DNA from: Nitrogeniibacter sp041600915
Lineage (GTDB): Bacteria > Pseudomonadota > Gammaproteobacteria > Burkholderiales > Rhodocyclaceae
Reading direction: 5' to 3'
Length of the DNA stretch: 8,561 bases
Assembly: GCA_041600915.1 (NCBI GenBank)
Contig: JBFIJC010000146.1
Span: forward strand, 1 to 8,561
Shown piece by piece: positions 1 through 5,282 of this stretch. A program made the position numbers and the translations under genes. Under the pieces are notes generated by a model, which saw only the letters and a program-made list of their open reading frames with translations, was not told the origin of the DNA and searched no databases. Within the stretch, counting starts at the first letter, position 1, and the number at the start of each line of letters is the position of its first letter.

Positions 1-297
1 ATGCATCCCGCCCGCTTGCTGGAGCTGGAGATCAGTCCCCGAGCAGGCCTGGAGTCCGTCGGCAAAAGCCCGCCAATCGCGTGCCGCCGCGCACGACCAG
101 CGTGCGTAGCCCGGGTTTCCCGCGCCTTTGCCCTGGACCCAGACAAGCCCGAAATTGCCACGCGCCGCGCGAAAGGCATCATCGCCTTCATCGAGCAGGC
201 GCACCGTGCGCCCTCGGCACAGCAGCCCGTAGGCTATCGCTGCGCCGACGACGCCGCCGCCGACCACAAGAAACTCGGTGTCCTGTCCAGAAGCCAT
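1..297 (-). CDS. FAD-dependent oxidoreductase, DAO family, N-terminal part (runs off the left edge)
   Basis: Only the first 99 codons are present; the rest lies beyond position 1. The N-terminus is a Rossmann FAD-binding fold: strand FLVVGGG at residues 9-15, the GxGxxG dinucleotide motif at G13, G15 and G18, and an acidic residue (D36) ending the second strand where the FAD ribose binds. A block RGNFGLVWVQGKG (46-58) follows, of a kind I associate with D-amino-acid/opine-oxidase-like flavoproteins. The family (DAO, oxidation of C-N bonds in amino acids, imino acids or opines) is well supported; the exact substrate is not. The ATG at 297-295 is chosen because an in-frame stop lies just upstream at 325-327 and an AGGCGGG sequence precedes it by a few bases. 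The lysR gene lies 141 nt upstream on the same strand, and a candidate promoter and operator occupy that gap. Confidence 0.85.
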   Translation of the reverse strand, partial: MASGQDTEFLVVGGGVVGAAIAYGLLCRGRTVRLLDEGDDAFRAARGNFGLVWVQGKGAGNPGYARWSCAAARDWRAFADGLQACSGTDLQLQQAGGMH

Positions 298-362
298 TTG
301 CCCGCCTGTTGTCCGTCGTCCGGATCACGGCGGCTCATCCGACACCGCCGTGCATGAACTTC

Positions 363-391
363 ATGCTAAGCAAGCCGAGAAATAACAACAA
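363..391 (-). promoter_or_regulatory. Candidate promoter of the FAD oxidoreductase gene
   Basis: On the minus strand a -35-like TTGTTG (391-386) is separated by 17 nt from a -10-like TAGCAT (368-363), placing a start site near 356 and leaving about 60 nt of leader before the oxidoreductase ATG. Both boxes are imperfect (the -10 matches consensus at 4 of 6), which is usual for activator-dependent promoters. The position is supported by comparison with the dctQ promoter, where the -35 box sits at the same place relative to the shared upstream operator block. Confidence 0.5.
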
Positions 392-429
392 ATGATATGT
401 TTGCCACATCAAATGCAGAAATGTTATAC
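389..429 (-). promoter_or_regulatory. Candidate LysR-type operator, copy 1 (upstream of FAD oxidoreductase)
   Basis: Read on the minus strand this block is GTATAAC (429-423), 13 nt, ATGTGGC (409-403), 9 nt, ATTTG (393-389). The same three words in the same order occur within an equal 41-nt span upstream of dctQ. The block includes a T-N11-A dyad of LysR type, TGAT at 393-396 and ATCA at 408-411 separated by 11 nt. Relative to the predicted start near 356 the block spans roughly -33 to -73, where LysR-family activators normally bind. The regulator is inferred to be the adjacent LysR-type protein. Confidence 0.6.
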
Positions 430-438
430 GGCCTGGTG

Positions 439-1341
439 TCAGTGGATTAGCGGGCTCTCATCAAGCACTTCCTGCAGCACGGCCAGGAACGGATCAAGCA
501 AGCGCGAACGCGGTCGGTGCGAGGGAAACAGCACGCTGTACCGATACGGAATCGCAGGCTCGAAACGCCGGGCAATAACGCCCCCGGACAAAAACTGAGA
601 CGCCGTCACCGGATCGACCAATGCCACCCCGACCCCTTCGCGCACGAAAGCGCAGGCCGTTGCCGACAACTGCGCCTCGACCACCAGACGCCGGGATACG
701 CCAGCCTCTTCAAATATGCGATTGATCTGCGTGCGAATGCCGAGTTCGGGCCCGAGCGTGATGAAATTTTCACCCTCCAGGTCTTCGACCCGCAGCAACT
801 CACGCGAAGCCAGCGGATGATTTGCGGGCAACACACAGCACAGCGGCGCTTCGAACAGGGTTTCGATACGCACGGCGGCATGTTCGACCGACAACACCGC
901 AAAACCGATATCGACCTGTTGCGTGGTCAGGGTTTCGAGTACTTCCGGCGAGCCGAGTGTGAGCAGTTTGAAGCCGACTTTGGGATAGCTTTCAGAAAAC
1001 CGCCTGAACACGCGGGGCAGGAAACTCAGGGCCATTGCCGGCATGGACGCCACGCTCAGACTGCCTTGCTCGAAGTTACGGATGCCCTCGGCAAAGCGGC
1101 CGATCTTGTCGAGCCCGGAAAATGAGCGCTCGACTTCGTCATACAACAGATGCGCTTCAGCGGTCGGGGTCAGCCGCCCCTTGGTACGCTCGAACAGCGC
1201 AAACCCGACGGCGTATTCCAGATCGGCGAGCAGGCGGCTGATGGCAGGCTGGGTCACGTTCAGCACATCGGCCGCACGGGTCACCATGCCGGTTTGCATG
1301 ATCGCGCGAAAGGCTTCGAGCTGGCGGTGGTTGAGTCGCAT
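439..1341 (-). CDS. LysR-type transcriptional regulator of the LysR/OccR/NocR type
   Basis: A full-length, 300-residue LysR-family regulator. The winged helix-turn-helix is residues 4-61, with the recognition region TRAADVLNVTQPAISRLL at 21-38 and LFERTKGRLTPT at 49-60. A linker helix follows, then an effector-binding domain from about residue 92 to 295. From memory of the family, the effector domain resembles E. coli LysR and the opine regulators OccR/NocR: LPRVFRRFSESYP, EGENFITL, SATACAFVREGVGVALVDP (a conserved effector-pocket strand and helix) and the closing HRPRSRLLDPF. These regulators respond to basic amino acids, diaminopimelate or opines. The start is preceded by AAGGGAG, 9 nt upstream. 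The gene lies between the TRAP operon and the oxidoreductase on the same strand rather than diverging from its target. It probably controls both neighbours through the two matching operator blocks. The ligand is unknown. Confidence 0.93.
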   Translation of the reverse strand: MRLNHRQLEAFRAIMQTGMVTRAADVLNVTQPAISRLLADLEYAVGFALFERTKGRLTPTAEAHLLYDEVERSFSGLDKIGRFAEGIRNFEQGSLSVASMPAMALSFLPRVFRRFSESYPKVGFKLLTLGSPEVLETLTTQQVDIGFAVLSVEHAAVRIETLFEAPLCCVLPANHPLASRELLRVEDLEGENFITLGPELGIRTQINRIFEEAGVSRRLVVEAQLSATACAFVREGVGVALVDPVTASQFLSGGVIARRFEPAIPYRYSVLFPSHRPRSRLLDPFLAVLQEVLDESPLIH

Positions 1342-1379
1342 TTTCCGGCACTCCCTTAGCGTCAGGAATCAAACGGCAG

Positions 1380-1409
1380 CGGCGAAGCCCCCCAAAAGAG
1401 GCTTCGCCG
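1380..1409 (-). terminator. Second hairpin after dctP, upstream of lysR (possible terminator or attenuator)
   Basis: A perfect 10-bp inverted repeat, CGGCGAAGCC (1380-1389) and GGCTTCGCCG (1400-1409), encloses a 10-nt loop. On the minus strand it is followed by CTGCCGTTTG, so it lacks a real U-tract. It lies 38 nt before the lysR start and could end dctP transcription, attenuate read-through into lysR, or protect mRNA ends. Confidence 0.5.
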
Positions 1410-1431
1410 GCACAAGGCATGCAATGCACAA

Positions 1432-1453
1432 ACCGGGTGCCAGAGCACCCGGT
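1432..1453 (-). terminator. First hairpin after dctP (likely TRAP-operon terminator)
   Basis: A perfect 9-bp inverted repeat, ACCGGGTGC (1432-1440) and GCACCCGGT (1445-1453), has a 4-nt loop and starts 13 nt past the dctP stop codon. On the minus strand only a short TTTG follows the stem, so termination may be incomplete and allow read-through to lysR. Confidence 0.6.
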
Positions 1454-1466
1454 CTCGATTGCGATA

Positions 1467-2462
1467 TTACTTGGTTACGCTGTCGACAATCGGTCCGGCC
1501 CATGCCTCGCCCATGTCTTTGATGATTTCGGGCCACACCTGCGCACGCGCATTTTTGGCATTGGCCGCGAGCGCCTCGGCGCTGACCTGCACCAACTGTG
1601 CGCCGGCTTCCTGGAGCTTCTTCTCATTGCCTGCCTGGTCGGCTTCGGCCGCTGCCCAGCGCGACTCTTCGAACTGAGCAGCCAGCTTTTCGAGATTCGC
1701 GCGATCGGCCTTGTCCATGTCGTTCAGGACTTCGCCATTGATGAGCAGATACCACACCTCAAAGTGCGTATTCATCGGCAGGTAGTACTTGGTCACATCA
1801 CGGAATGAAGCGTAATAGCCCTCGGCACCCGAACCGATCACGCCGTCGACCACACCGGTTTGCACCGCGGTGAAGGCCTCGGAGAACGGCAGCGGCGAAC
1901 CGATGTAGCCGATGCTGTCAGCCAGCAACTGGAAGGCCTTGATCGGCGGCACGCGCAGCTTGAGGCCCTTCTTGGCATTGGGGTCACCCGGATTGACCGG
2001 TGCCTTGTTCAGCGAAATGCCGCCGAAATACACGGGATAGGCCGCCAGCACCGTGATGTCCTGCTTGGCATAAAGATCTTCCATTGCGGTGCGCAATTGC
2101 GAACCCTTGCCAAACACACGCTTGGCGCTCGGCCAGTCGGTCGCCAGGTAGGGCAAAGCACCAATTTGCAGGCGCTTGTCGACCCCGGTCGCCACCGGTT
2201 GCAGCGCCATGTCGACGGCGCCGACCGAGATACGCTCCTGCACCACGGTGTAGTCGCCCAGCGCATTGGCCGGGAACAGATCGAACTTCAGCTTGCCCGC
2301 CGTGGCCTGAGTGACCTGCTCCGCGAAGACGCGCAAATCCTTGTCGACCTGAGCGCCTTGCGGTCGCACATGCGAGACTTTCAGGTTGCCAGCCGACACG
2401 GCTGTCGCACCAAACACGAGTCCGGCGCCGAGCAACAGCGCTGCCAGTTTTTTCTGCATCAT
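1467..2462 (-). CDS. dctP: TRAP transporter periplasmic solute-binding protein (DctP family)
   Basis: A 331-residue extracytoplasmic solute receptor that captures the substrate in the periplasm and hands it to the DctQM membrane unit. A Sec signal peptide is clear: KK at 4-5, hydrophobic core 6-22, cleavage probably after VSA at residue 24. The mature protein has the DctP layout: SHVRPQGAQVDKDLRVFAE near the N-terminus, then GLKLRVPP (166-173), whose R170 is the conserved arginine that pairs with the substrate carboxylate in characterised members, then the inter-domain segment PFSEAFTAVQTGVVDGVIG (192-210). This implies a carboxylate-bearing ligand, but the ligand itself cannot be named. The start has a very good ribosome site, AAGGAGGAG, 7 nt before the first of two adjacent ATG codons (2462 or 2459). 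It is the last gene of dctQ-dctM-dctP, separated from dctM by 78 nt containing a small hairpin, and is followed by two hairpins. Confidence 0.96.
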   Translation of the reverse strand: MMQKKLAALLLGAGLVFGATAVSAGNLKVSHVRPQGAQVDKDLRVFAEQVTQATAGKLKFDLFPANALGDYTVVQERISVGAVDMALQPVATGVDKRLQIGALPYLATDWPSAKRVFGKGSQLRTAMEDLYAKQDITVLAAYPVYFGGISLNKAPVNPGDPNAKKGLKLRVPPIKAFQLLADSIGYIGSPLPFSEAFTAVQTGVVDGVIGSGAEGYYASFRDVTKYYLPMNTHFEVWYLLINGEVLNDMDKADRANLEKLAAQFEESRWAAAEADQAGNEKKLQEAGAQLVQVSAEALAANAKNARAQVWPEIIKDMGEAWAGPIVDSVTK

Positions 2463-2486
2463 CTTGGTTCTCCTCCTTACCAGGGA

Positions 2487-2500
2487 CGCCCTTCAGGGCG
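2487..2500 (-). other. Small hairpin in the dctM-dctP intergenic gap
   Basis: CGCCCT (2487-2492) and AGGGCG (2495-2500) form a short inverted repeat, in practice 5 bp with a 4-nt loop, between the dctM stop and the dctP ribosome site. No U-run follows on the minus strand, so it is unlikely to be a terminator. A processing or stability element that separates high dctP expression from low dctM expression is possible but unproven. Confidence 0.35.
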
Positions 2501-2540
2501 CGGTTCTTTGCAACACATCGGGCCTGCCGGATCGAGCCGG

Positions 2541-3839
2541 TCAGTAGCCGAAAAACTTGGGAATTGCGAGGGACAGCGACGGCCAGAAGGACGTCAGGAA
2601 CACCACCGGCACATAGCCGACCGCCAACAGAATCATCGCGGGACGAATCACCTGGGTGACCTTCACCTTGCCGATCCGCGCGCCCAGATACAGGATGCTG
2701 GCGTAGGGCGGCGTCACCCCGCCCATGGCGGTATTGACGCCGATGATGGCGGCGAACTGCACCGGGCTCACATCAATAGCCTGCATCAGCGGCATCAGAA
2801 GCGGTGCCACCAGGATGATCGCCGTGATGTCATTGACCACCATGCCGAGCAAGAACAGCATCACGTTCACCAGAATCAGCAACAGGGTGCGATCCGTGGT
2901 GATGCCGAAAATCATGTCCACCAGCGCCTGCGGCGCGTTCTGCAACACCAGCATCTGGCTCAGGATGAGGCTGAACAGGATCATGATCATGATCGCGCCA
3001 ACCGCGGTCCCGGCTTCTTTACCCGCTTCGAACAAGCTACGGACGGTGAGTCCGCGGTAGATGAAGAAGCCCACCGGCAGCGCATAGATCACCGATACGG
3101 CAGCCGCTTCGGTCGGCGTCATCACGCCGCCATAGATACCACCCAGAATCAGGACCGGCATCACCAGGGCAGGCACCGCGATCAGGGCGCGCGACGAGGC
3201 TTCGGAAACAAAACCACCGAAGGACACCGGCTCATCCAGCACCAATGGGAACTTGCGCGCCCACACCAGGTTGGTGGCGGAGAAAGCGGTCATGATGAAC
3301 AGCCCCGGCCCGAGCGTCGCGAGAAAGCAGGCCAGGATTGATGTATCCGTCACCCAGCCATAGACAATCATGGTCACGCTGGGCGGAATGAGCAGACCGA
3401 GAATCGACGAGTTGGCGATCAGCGCAGTGGCATAGGCCCGTGGGTAGCCCTTGCGCTCCATTTCAGGAATCAGGATCGGGCCGATCGCTGCAATGCCGGT
3501 CAGGCCACTGCCTGAGATCGCGCCGATGATCGCGCAACTGACGGTTGCCACGACGCCAAGGCCGCCCTTGATGCGGCTGACAAAGACATCAACAAACTTG
3601 AGTAGCGCCCCCGCAATGCCGCTCGAACTCATGATCGTGCCGGCCAGAACAAACAGTGGGATCGCGAGCAACACCGGCGACGCGAGTTGGCCAAAGCCCC
3701 ACAGCATGGCGCCCTTCATGGTCGCCCCGCCGACAAACACCATCACCATGATGCCGCCGCCAAAGCAATACGGCAGCGGCACGCCCAAAGTCAGCAAAAC
3801 CACCAGCACGCCAAAGGCGAGCAATGCACTTTCAACCAT
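2541..3839 (-). CDS. dctM: TRAP transporter large permease subunit (DctM family)
   Basis: A 432-residue, very hydrophobic inner-membrane protein of the usual DctM length; it forms the sodium-coupled translocation pathway of the TRAP transporter. Hallmarks are visible in order: SGSGLTGIAAIGPILIPEM with the following KGYPRAYATALIANS (109-144), LLIPPSVTMIVYG (149-161, the conserved PPS loop), GGVMTPTEAAAVSVIYAL (237-254), NDITAIILVAPLLMP (336-350), and NTAMGGVTPPYASILYLGARIG (369-390, a second PP hairpin). Two pseudo-symmetric halves are evident, as expected of the elevator fold. Its ATG overlaps the end of dctQ by 8 nt (ATGGTTGA), which indicates translational coupling. It ends 78 nt before dctP. 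Confidence 0.96.
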   Translation of the reverse strand: MVESALLAFGVLVVLLTLGVPLPYCFGGGIMVMVFVGGATMKGAMLWGFGQLASPVLLAIPLFVLAGTIMSSSGIAGALLKFVDVFVSRIKGGLGVVATVSCAIIGAISGSGLTGIAAIGPILIPEMERKGYPRAYATALIANSSILGLLIPPSVTMIVYGWVTDTSILACFLATLGPGLFIMTAFSATNLVWARKFPLVLDEPVSFGGFVSEASSRALIAVPALVMPVLILGGIYGGVMTPTEAAAVSVIYALPVGFFIYRGLTVRSLFEAGKEAGTAVGAIMIMILFSLILSQMLVLQNAPQALVDMIFGITTDRTLLLILVNVMLFLLGMVVNDITAIILVAPLLMPLMQAIDVSPVQFAAIIGVNTAMGGVTPPYASILYLGARIGKVKVTQVIRPAMILLAVGYVPVVFLTSFWPSLSLAIPKFFGY

Positions 3840-4329
3840 TGTTCACCTCGACACCGGAAGAGACTTTGTCTGCGGCAAGTGCGCGCAGATGCTTGATCAG
3901 GGACGCCACGGTCCAGAGCGTCATCAGCACCAGGCCGATGAACACCGCGCAATCTGAATAGAACGTGGGGACATACAGCGTCGGACTCTCTTTCCAGACC
4001 CGGAGCGAATAGCGAAAGAAGTCCCAGCCCCACCAGGTCAGCCAACCGACAATGCCAAGGCTGATGACCTCTGCCAACACGCTCAACTTGAGGCGGCCAC
4101 GCGGGGTCTTGAGGAAAATTTCGAGGACATTGGCGCGAATCTGAGAGTCTTCACGCGAGGCATTGACCGAGCCGAGCACATAAAGCCAAAGCGTCGGGTA
4201 AATCAGCATTTCCTCGAGCCCCATGACCGGGATCTCGAATACGTAGCGCGTCACCACCTGAACCGCCTGAAAGAAGGCGACGATCAGCAAAAGCCCGGTG
4301 AGAACGACCTTGAACAAACGGTCCATCAT
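3832..4329 (-). CDS. dctQ: TRAP transporter small permease subunit (DctQ family)
   Basis: A 165-residue membrane protein, the usual DctQ size; it partners DctM in the inner membrane and acts as its scaffold. Four hydrophobic segments are visible at about residues 7-28, 42-56, 85-105 and 124-145. Family features include RYVFEIPVMGLEEML (28-42, helix 1 end and the conserved glutamates) and the polar SREDSQIRANVL stretch after helix 2. Two adjacent ATG codons are available (4329 and 4326). The weak GAGG site upstream fits either, and the first one overlaps the stop codon of a 28-codon leader ORF as ATGA. The 3' end overlaps dctM by 8 nt. Confidence 0.93.
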   Translation of the reverse strand: MMDRLFKVVLTGLLLIVAFFQAVQVVTRYVFEIPVMGLEEMLIYPTLWLYVLGSVNASREDSQIRANVLEIFLKTPRGRLKLSVLAEVISLGIVGWLTWWGWDFFRYSLRVWKESPTLYVPTFYSDCAVFIGLVLMTLWTVASLIKHLRALAADKVSSGVEVNNG

Positions 4330-4412
4330 TTCGCCCTCTGGCCCGCGATCGCGGCCCCGCCGTCAGCCATCAAGCAAGCCGTCGAACGAGCTTGGCGCAT
4401 GCTCTGAGTCAT
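4326..4412 (-). CDS. Possible 28-codon leader ORF coupled to dctQ
   Basis: An ATG at 4412-4410 is preceded 6 nt upstream by AAGGGGAGG, a better Shine-Dalgarno sequence than that of dctQ. It opens a 28-codon frame that begins MTQSMRQARS and ends AGQRAK. Its TGA (4328-4326) overlaps the dctQ ATG as ATGA, the classic arrangement for translational coupling. It lies entirely in the leader of the predicted operon transcript (start near 4460). The peptide is basic and polar, has no membrane segment, and I recognise no family. It could be a leader peptide that sets dctQ translation, or a chance frame. It is in a different frame from dctQ, so it is not a simple N-terminal extension. Confidence 0.4.
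   Translation of the reverse strand: MTQSMRQARSTACLMADGGAAIAGQRAK
4343..4354. repeat. 12-bp palindrome just upstream of dctQ
   Basis: CCGCGATCGCGG is a perfect self-complementary 12-mer, located a few bases before the GAGG ribosome site of dctQ and inside the leader ORF. In RNA it could fold only into a short 4-bp stem with a GATC loop, so any role in masking the ribosome site is speculative. Confidence 0.3.
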
Positions 4413-4466
4413 TGTTTGCCTCCCCTTGCCGAGTCCAATGGAGTGCTCTTGTCGGCACTGGATTCC

Positions 4467-4494
4467 ATTATGGGAAAGCCACGCATAATCTCAA
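4467..4494 (-). promoter_or_regulatory. Candidate sigma-70 promoter of the dctQMP operon
   Basis: On the minus strand TTGAGA (4494-4489, 5 of 6 consensus) and CATAAT (4472-4467, 5 of 6 consensus) are spaced 16 nt apart. The transcript would start near 4460 and carry a leader of about 130 nt to dctQ. The TTG of the -35 box is also the end of the shared operator word ATTTG, as at the oxidoreductase promoter. Confidence 0.65.
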
Positions 4495-4532
4495 ATCATT
4501 TATACAGCCACATACATTCCATTTTGTTATAC
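4492..4532 (-). promoter_or_regulatory. Candidate LysR-type operator, copy 2 (upstream of dctQMP)
   Basis: On the minus strand: GTATAAC (4532-4526), 12 nt, ATGTGGC (4513-4507), 10 nt, ATTTG (4496-4492). The words, their order, their orientation and the 41-nt total length match the block upstream of the FAD oxidoreductase. Relative to a start near 4460 it covers about -32 to -72, the expected footprint of a LysR-family activator. Unlike copy 1 it has no clean TGAT/ATCA dyad, but contains a TGTAT direct repeat around GTGGC. Confidence 0.6.
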
Positions 4533-4803
4533 ACCAGCAACAACACGTATCATTGGTGAGCGACGACGTCCAGAACACGCGGGAATGGCGGGGCCGTACT
4601 TGGATTTCGGCGGGCACGCGCGCTCAATCTGCCTGGCGCACTCAACACAAGAGATCACACGCGCAATCGATCTGAACAAATGCCAGCAAGCCGTCACGCG
4701 CTTACCGCAGGTTTCTGAGTGAGTGATCGCTCTGGGCGTCAGCAGAAATGAATCAGCTCATCGGCACTCGACATCTGCGCACCGAAAAACCGACGATTTT
4801 TGC
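4533..4803. other. Intergenic stretch with nothing identified
   Basis: Together with the dctQ leader and promoter region this makes a gap of 474 nt between the DUF3135-type gene and dctQ. In this 271-nt part I find no ORF with a credible ribosome site, no tRNA-like fold and no strong terminator. A weak A/T-flanked inverted sequence near 4783-4801, just past the upstream gene, contains a mismatch and is not called. Confidence 0.5.
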
Positions 4804-5145
4804 TTAGTTGCGGCGATCCGAATCGGTGCCGCCGCGCGGCGGCAAAAGCAGGCGCTGGCGTAGTGCTTCGAGTTCATCGGTATTTCGGTGTAGCGCGTTA
4901 ACCCGAGAACGCATGGCGTCGAGACGGTCTTCGATCATGCCGACCAGCTCGCGGGTGGCCTTGATCGGCGAGCCGGCCAATGCGCGGACGCTGTCGATCT
5001 GCCCTTGAAACTCGCGCAACCGATCAGCCTGCTCTGGCGGATGCGACGCGATCATGCGGTCAATCGCCCGCTCGCGCGCACGAAAGAAGGCCGCCGGACT
5101 GCGTCTGGCCAGATTGCTCCAGGCATCGAAATCAAAATCCGCCAC
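4804..5145 (-). CDS. Small DUF3135-family protein of unknown function
   Basis: A 113-residue soluble protein with no signal peptide or membrane segment. The N-terminal FDFDAWSNLARRSPAAFF block, the following basic helix (RARERAIDRMI) and LREFQGQIDSVRALAGSPIKAT are recognisable as the DUF3135 type found in Beta- and Gammaproteobacteria; no function is established. The C-terminal half is predicted helical and charged (EDRLDAMRSRVNALHRNTDEL), ending in a disordered Arg/Asp-rich tail. I choose the GTG at 5145-5143 because AGGAGG (5160-5155) sits 9 nt before it. A GTG six nt earlier would be only 3 nt from that site, and an ATG at 5223 would add 26 Arg/Ser-rich residues unlike the family. It lies downstream of the cheA terminator, so it probably has its own promoter within 5146-5231, which I cannot pinpoint. 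Confidence 0.8.
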   Translation of the reverse strand: MADFDFDAWSNLARRSPAAFFRARERAIDRMIASHPPEQADRLREFQGQIDSVRALAGSPIKATRELVGMIEDRLDAMRSRVNALHRNTDELEALRQRLLLPPRGGTDSDRRN

Positions 5146-5231
5146 GCTCACCCGCCTCCTTCGGCTCGTGCATGCGCTTGATCCTACGGCGGGAAGTTCA
5201 CAGCGGCAAGGCGAGGATGTCACGAAAAGAA

Positions 5232-5262
5232 AAACCCAAGCGGCCAGAGCACGCTTGGGTTT
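5232..5262 (-). terminator. Rho-independent terminator of the cheYZA operon (bidirectional shape)
   Basis: An 11-bp perfect stem, AAACCCAAGCG (5232-5242) with CGCTTGGGTTT (5252-5262), has a 9-nt loop. On the minus strand it is followed by a T-rich run (TTCTTTTCG) and begins 20 nt after the cheA stop. The plus strand also has a T-tract (TTTCTTTTTG), so it could stop transcription from either side. Confidence 0.9.
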
Positions 5263-5282
5263 CTTTTTGAGACAAGTGCGTA

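Noticed and set aside
1..357. Plus-strand open frame at the left edge
   Set aside because: The minus strand encodes a GxGxxG FAD-binding N-terminus here; the plus-strand product is Arg/Pro-rich without a domain.
1860..3341. Long plus-strand open frame of 493 codons opposite dctP and dctM
   Set aside because: Extremely rich in His, Arg, Gln and Asp with no domain; it is the antisense shadow of two clear, well-conserved TRAP genes in GC-rich DNA and crosses their intergenic gap.
4391..4405. Possible sigma-54 promoter (TTGGCGC with TGC)
   Set aside because: The GG and GC elements are much too close for a -24/-12 promoter, and it is on the plus strand with no gene to drive.
4298..4675. Plus-strand open frame of 125 codons in the dctQ upstream region
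   Set aside because: It starts inside dctQ antisense, crosses the predicted promoter and operator, has no credible ribosome site and no recognisable domain.
5146..5223. Extension of the DUF3135-type protein to an ATG at 5223
   Set aside because: The added 26 residues are unlike the family and the ATG abuts the cheA terminator; a GTG with AGGAGG 9 nt upstream explains the start better.
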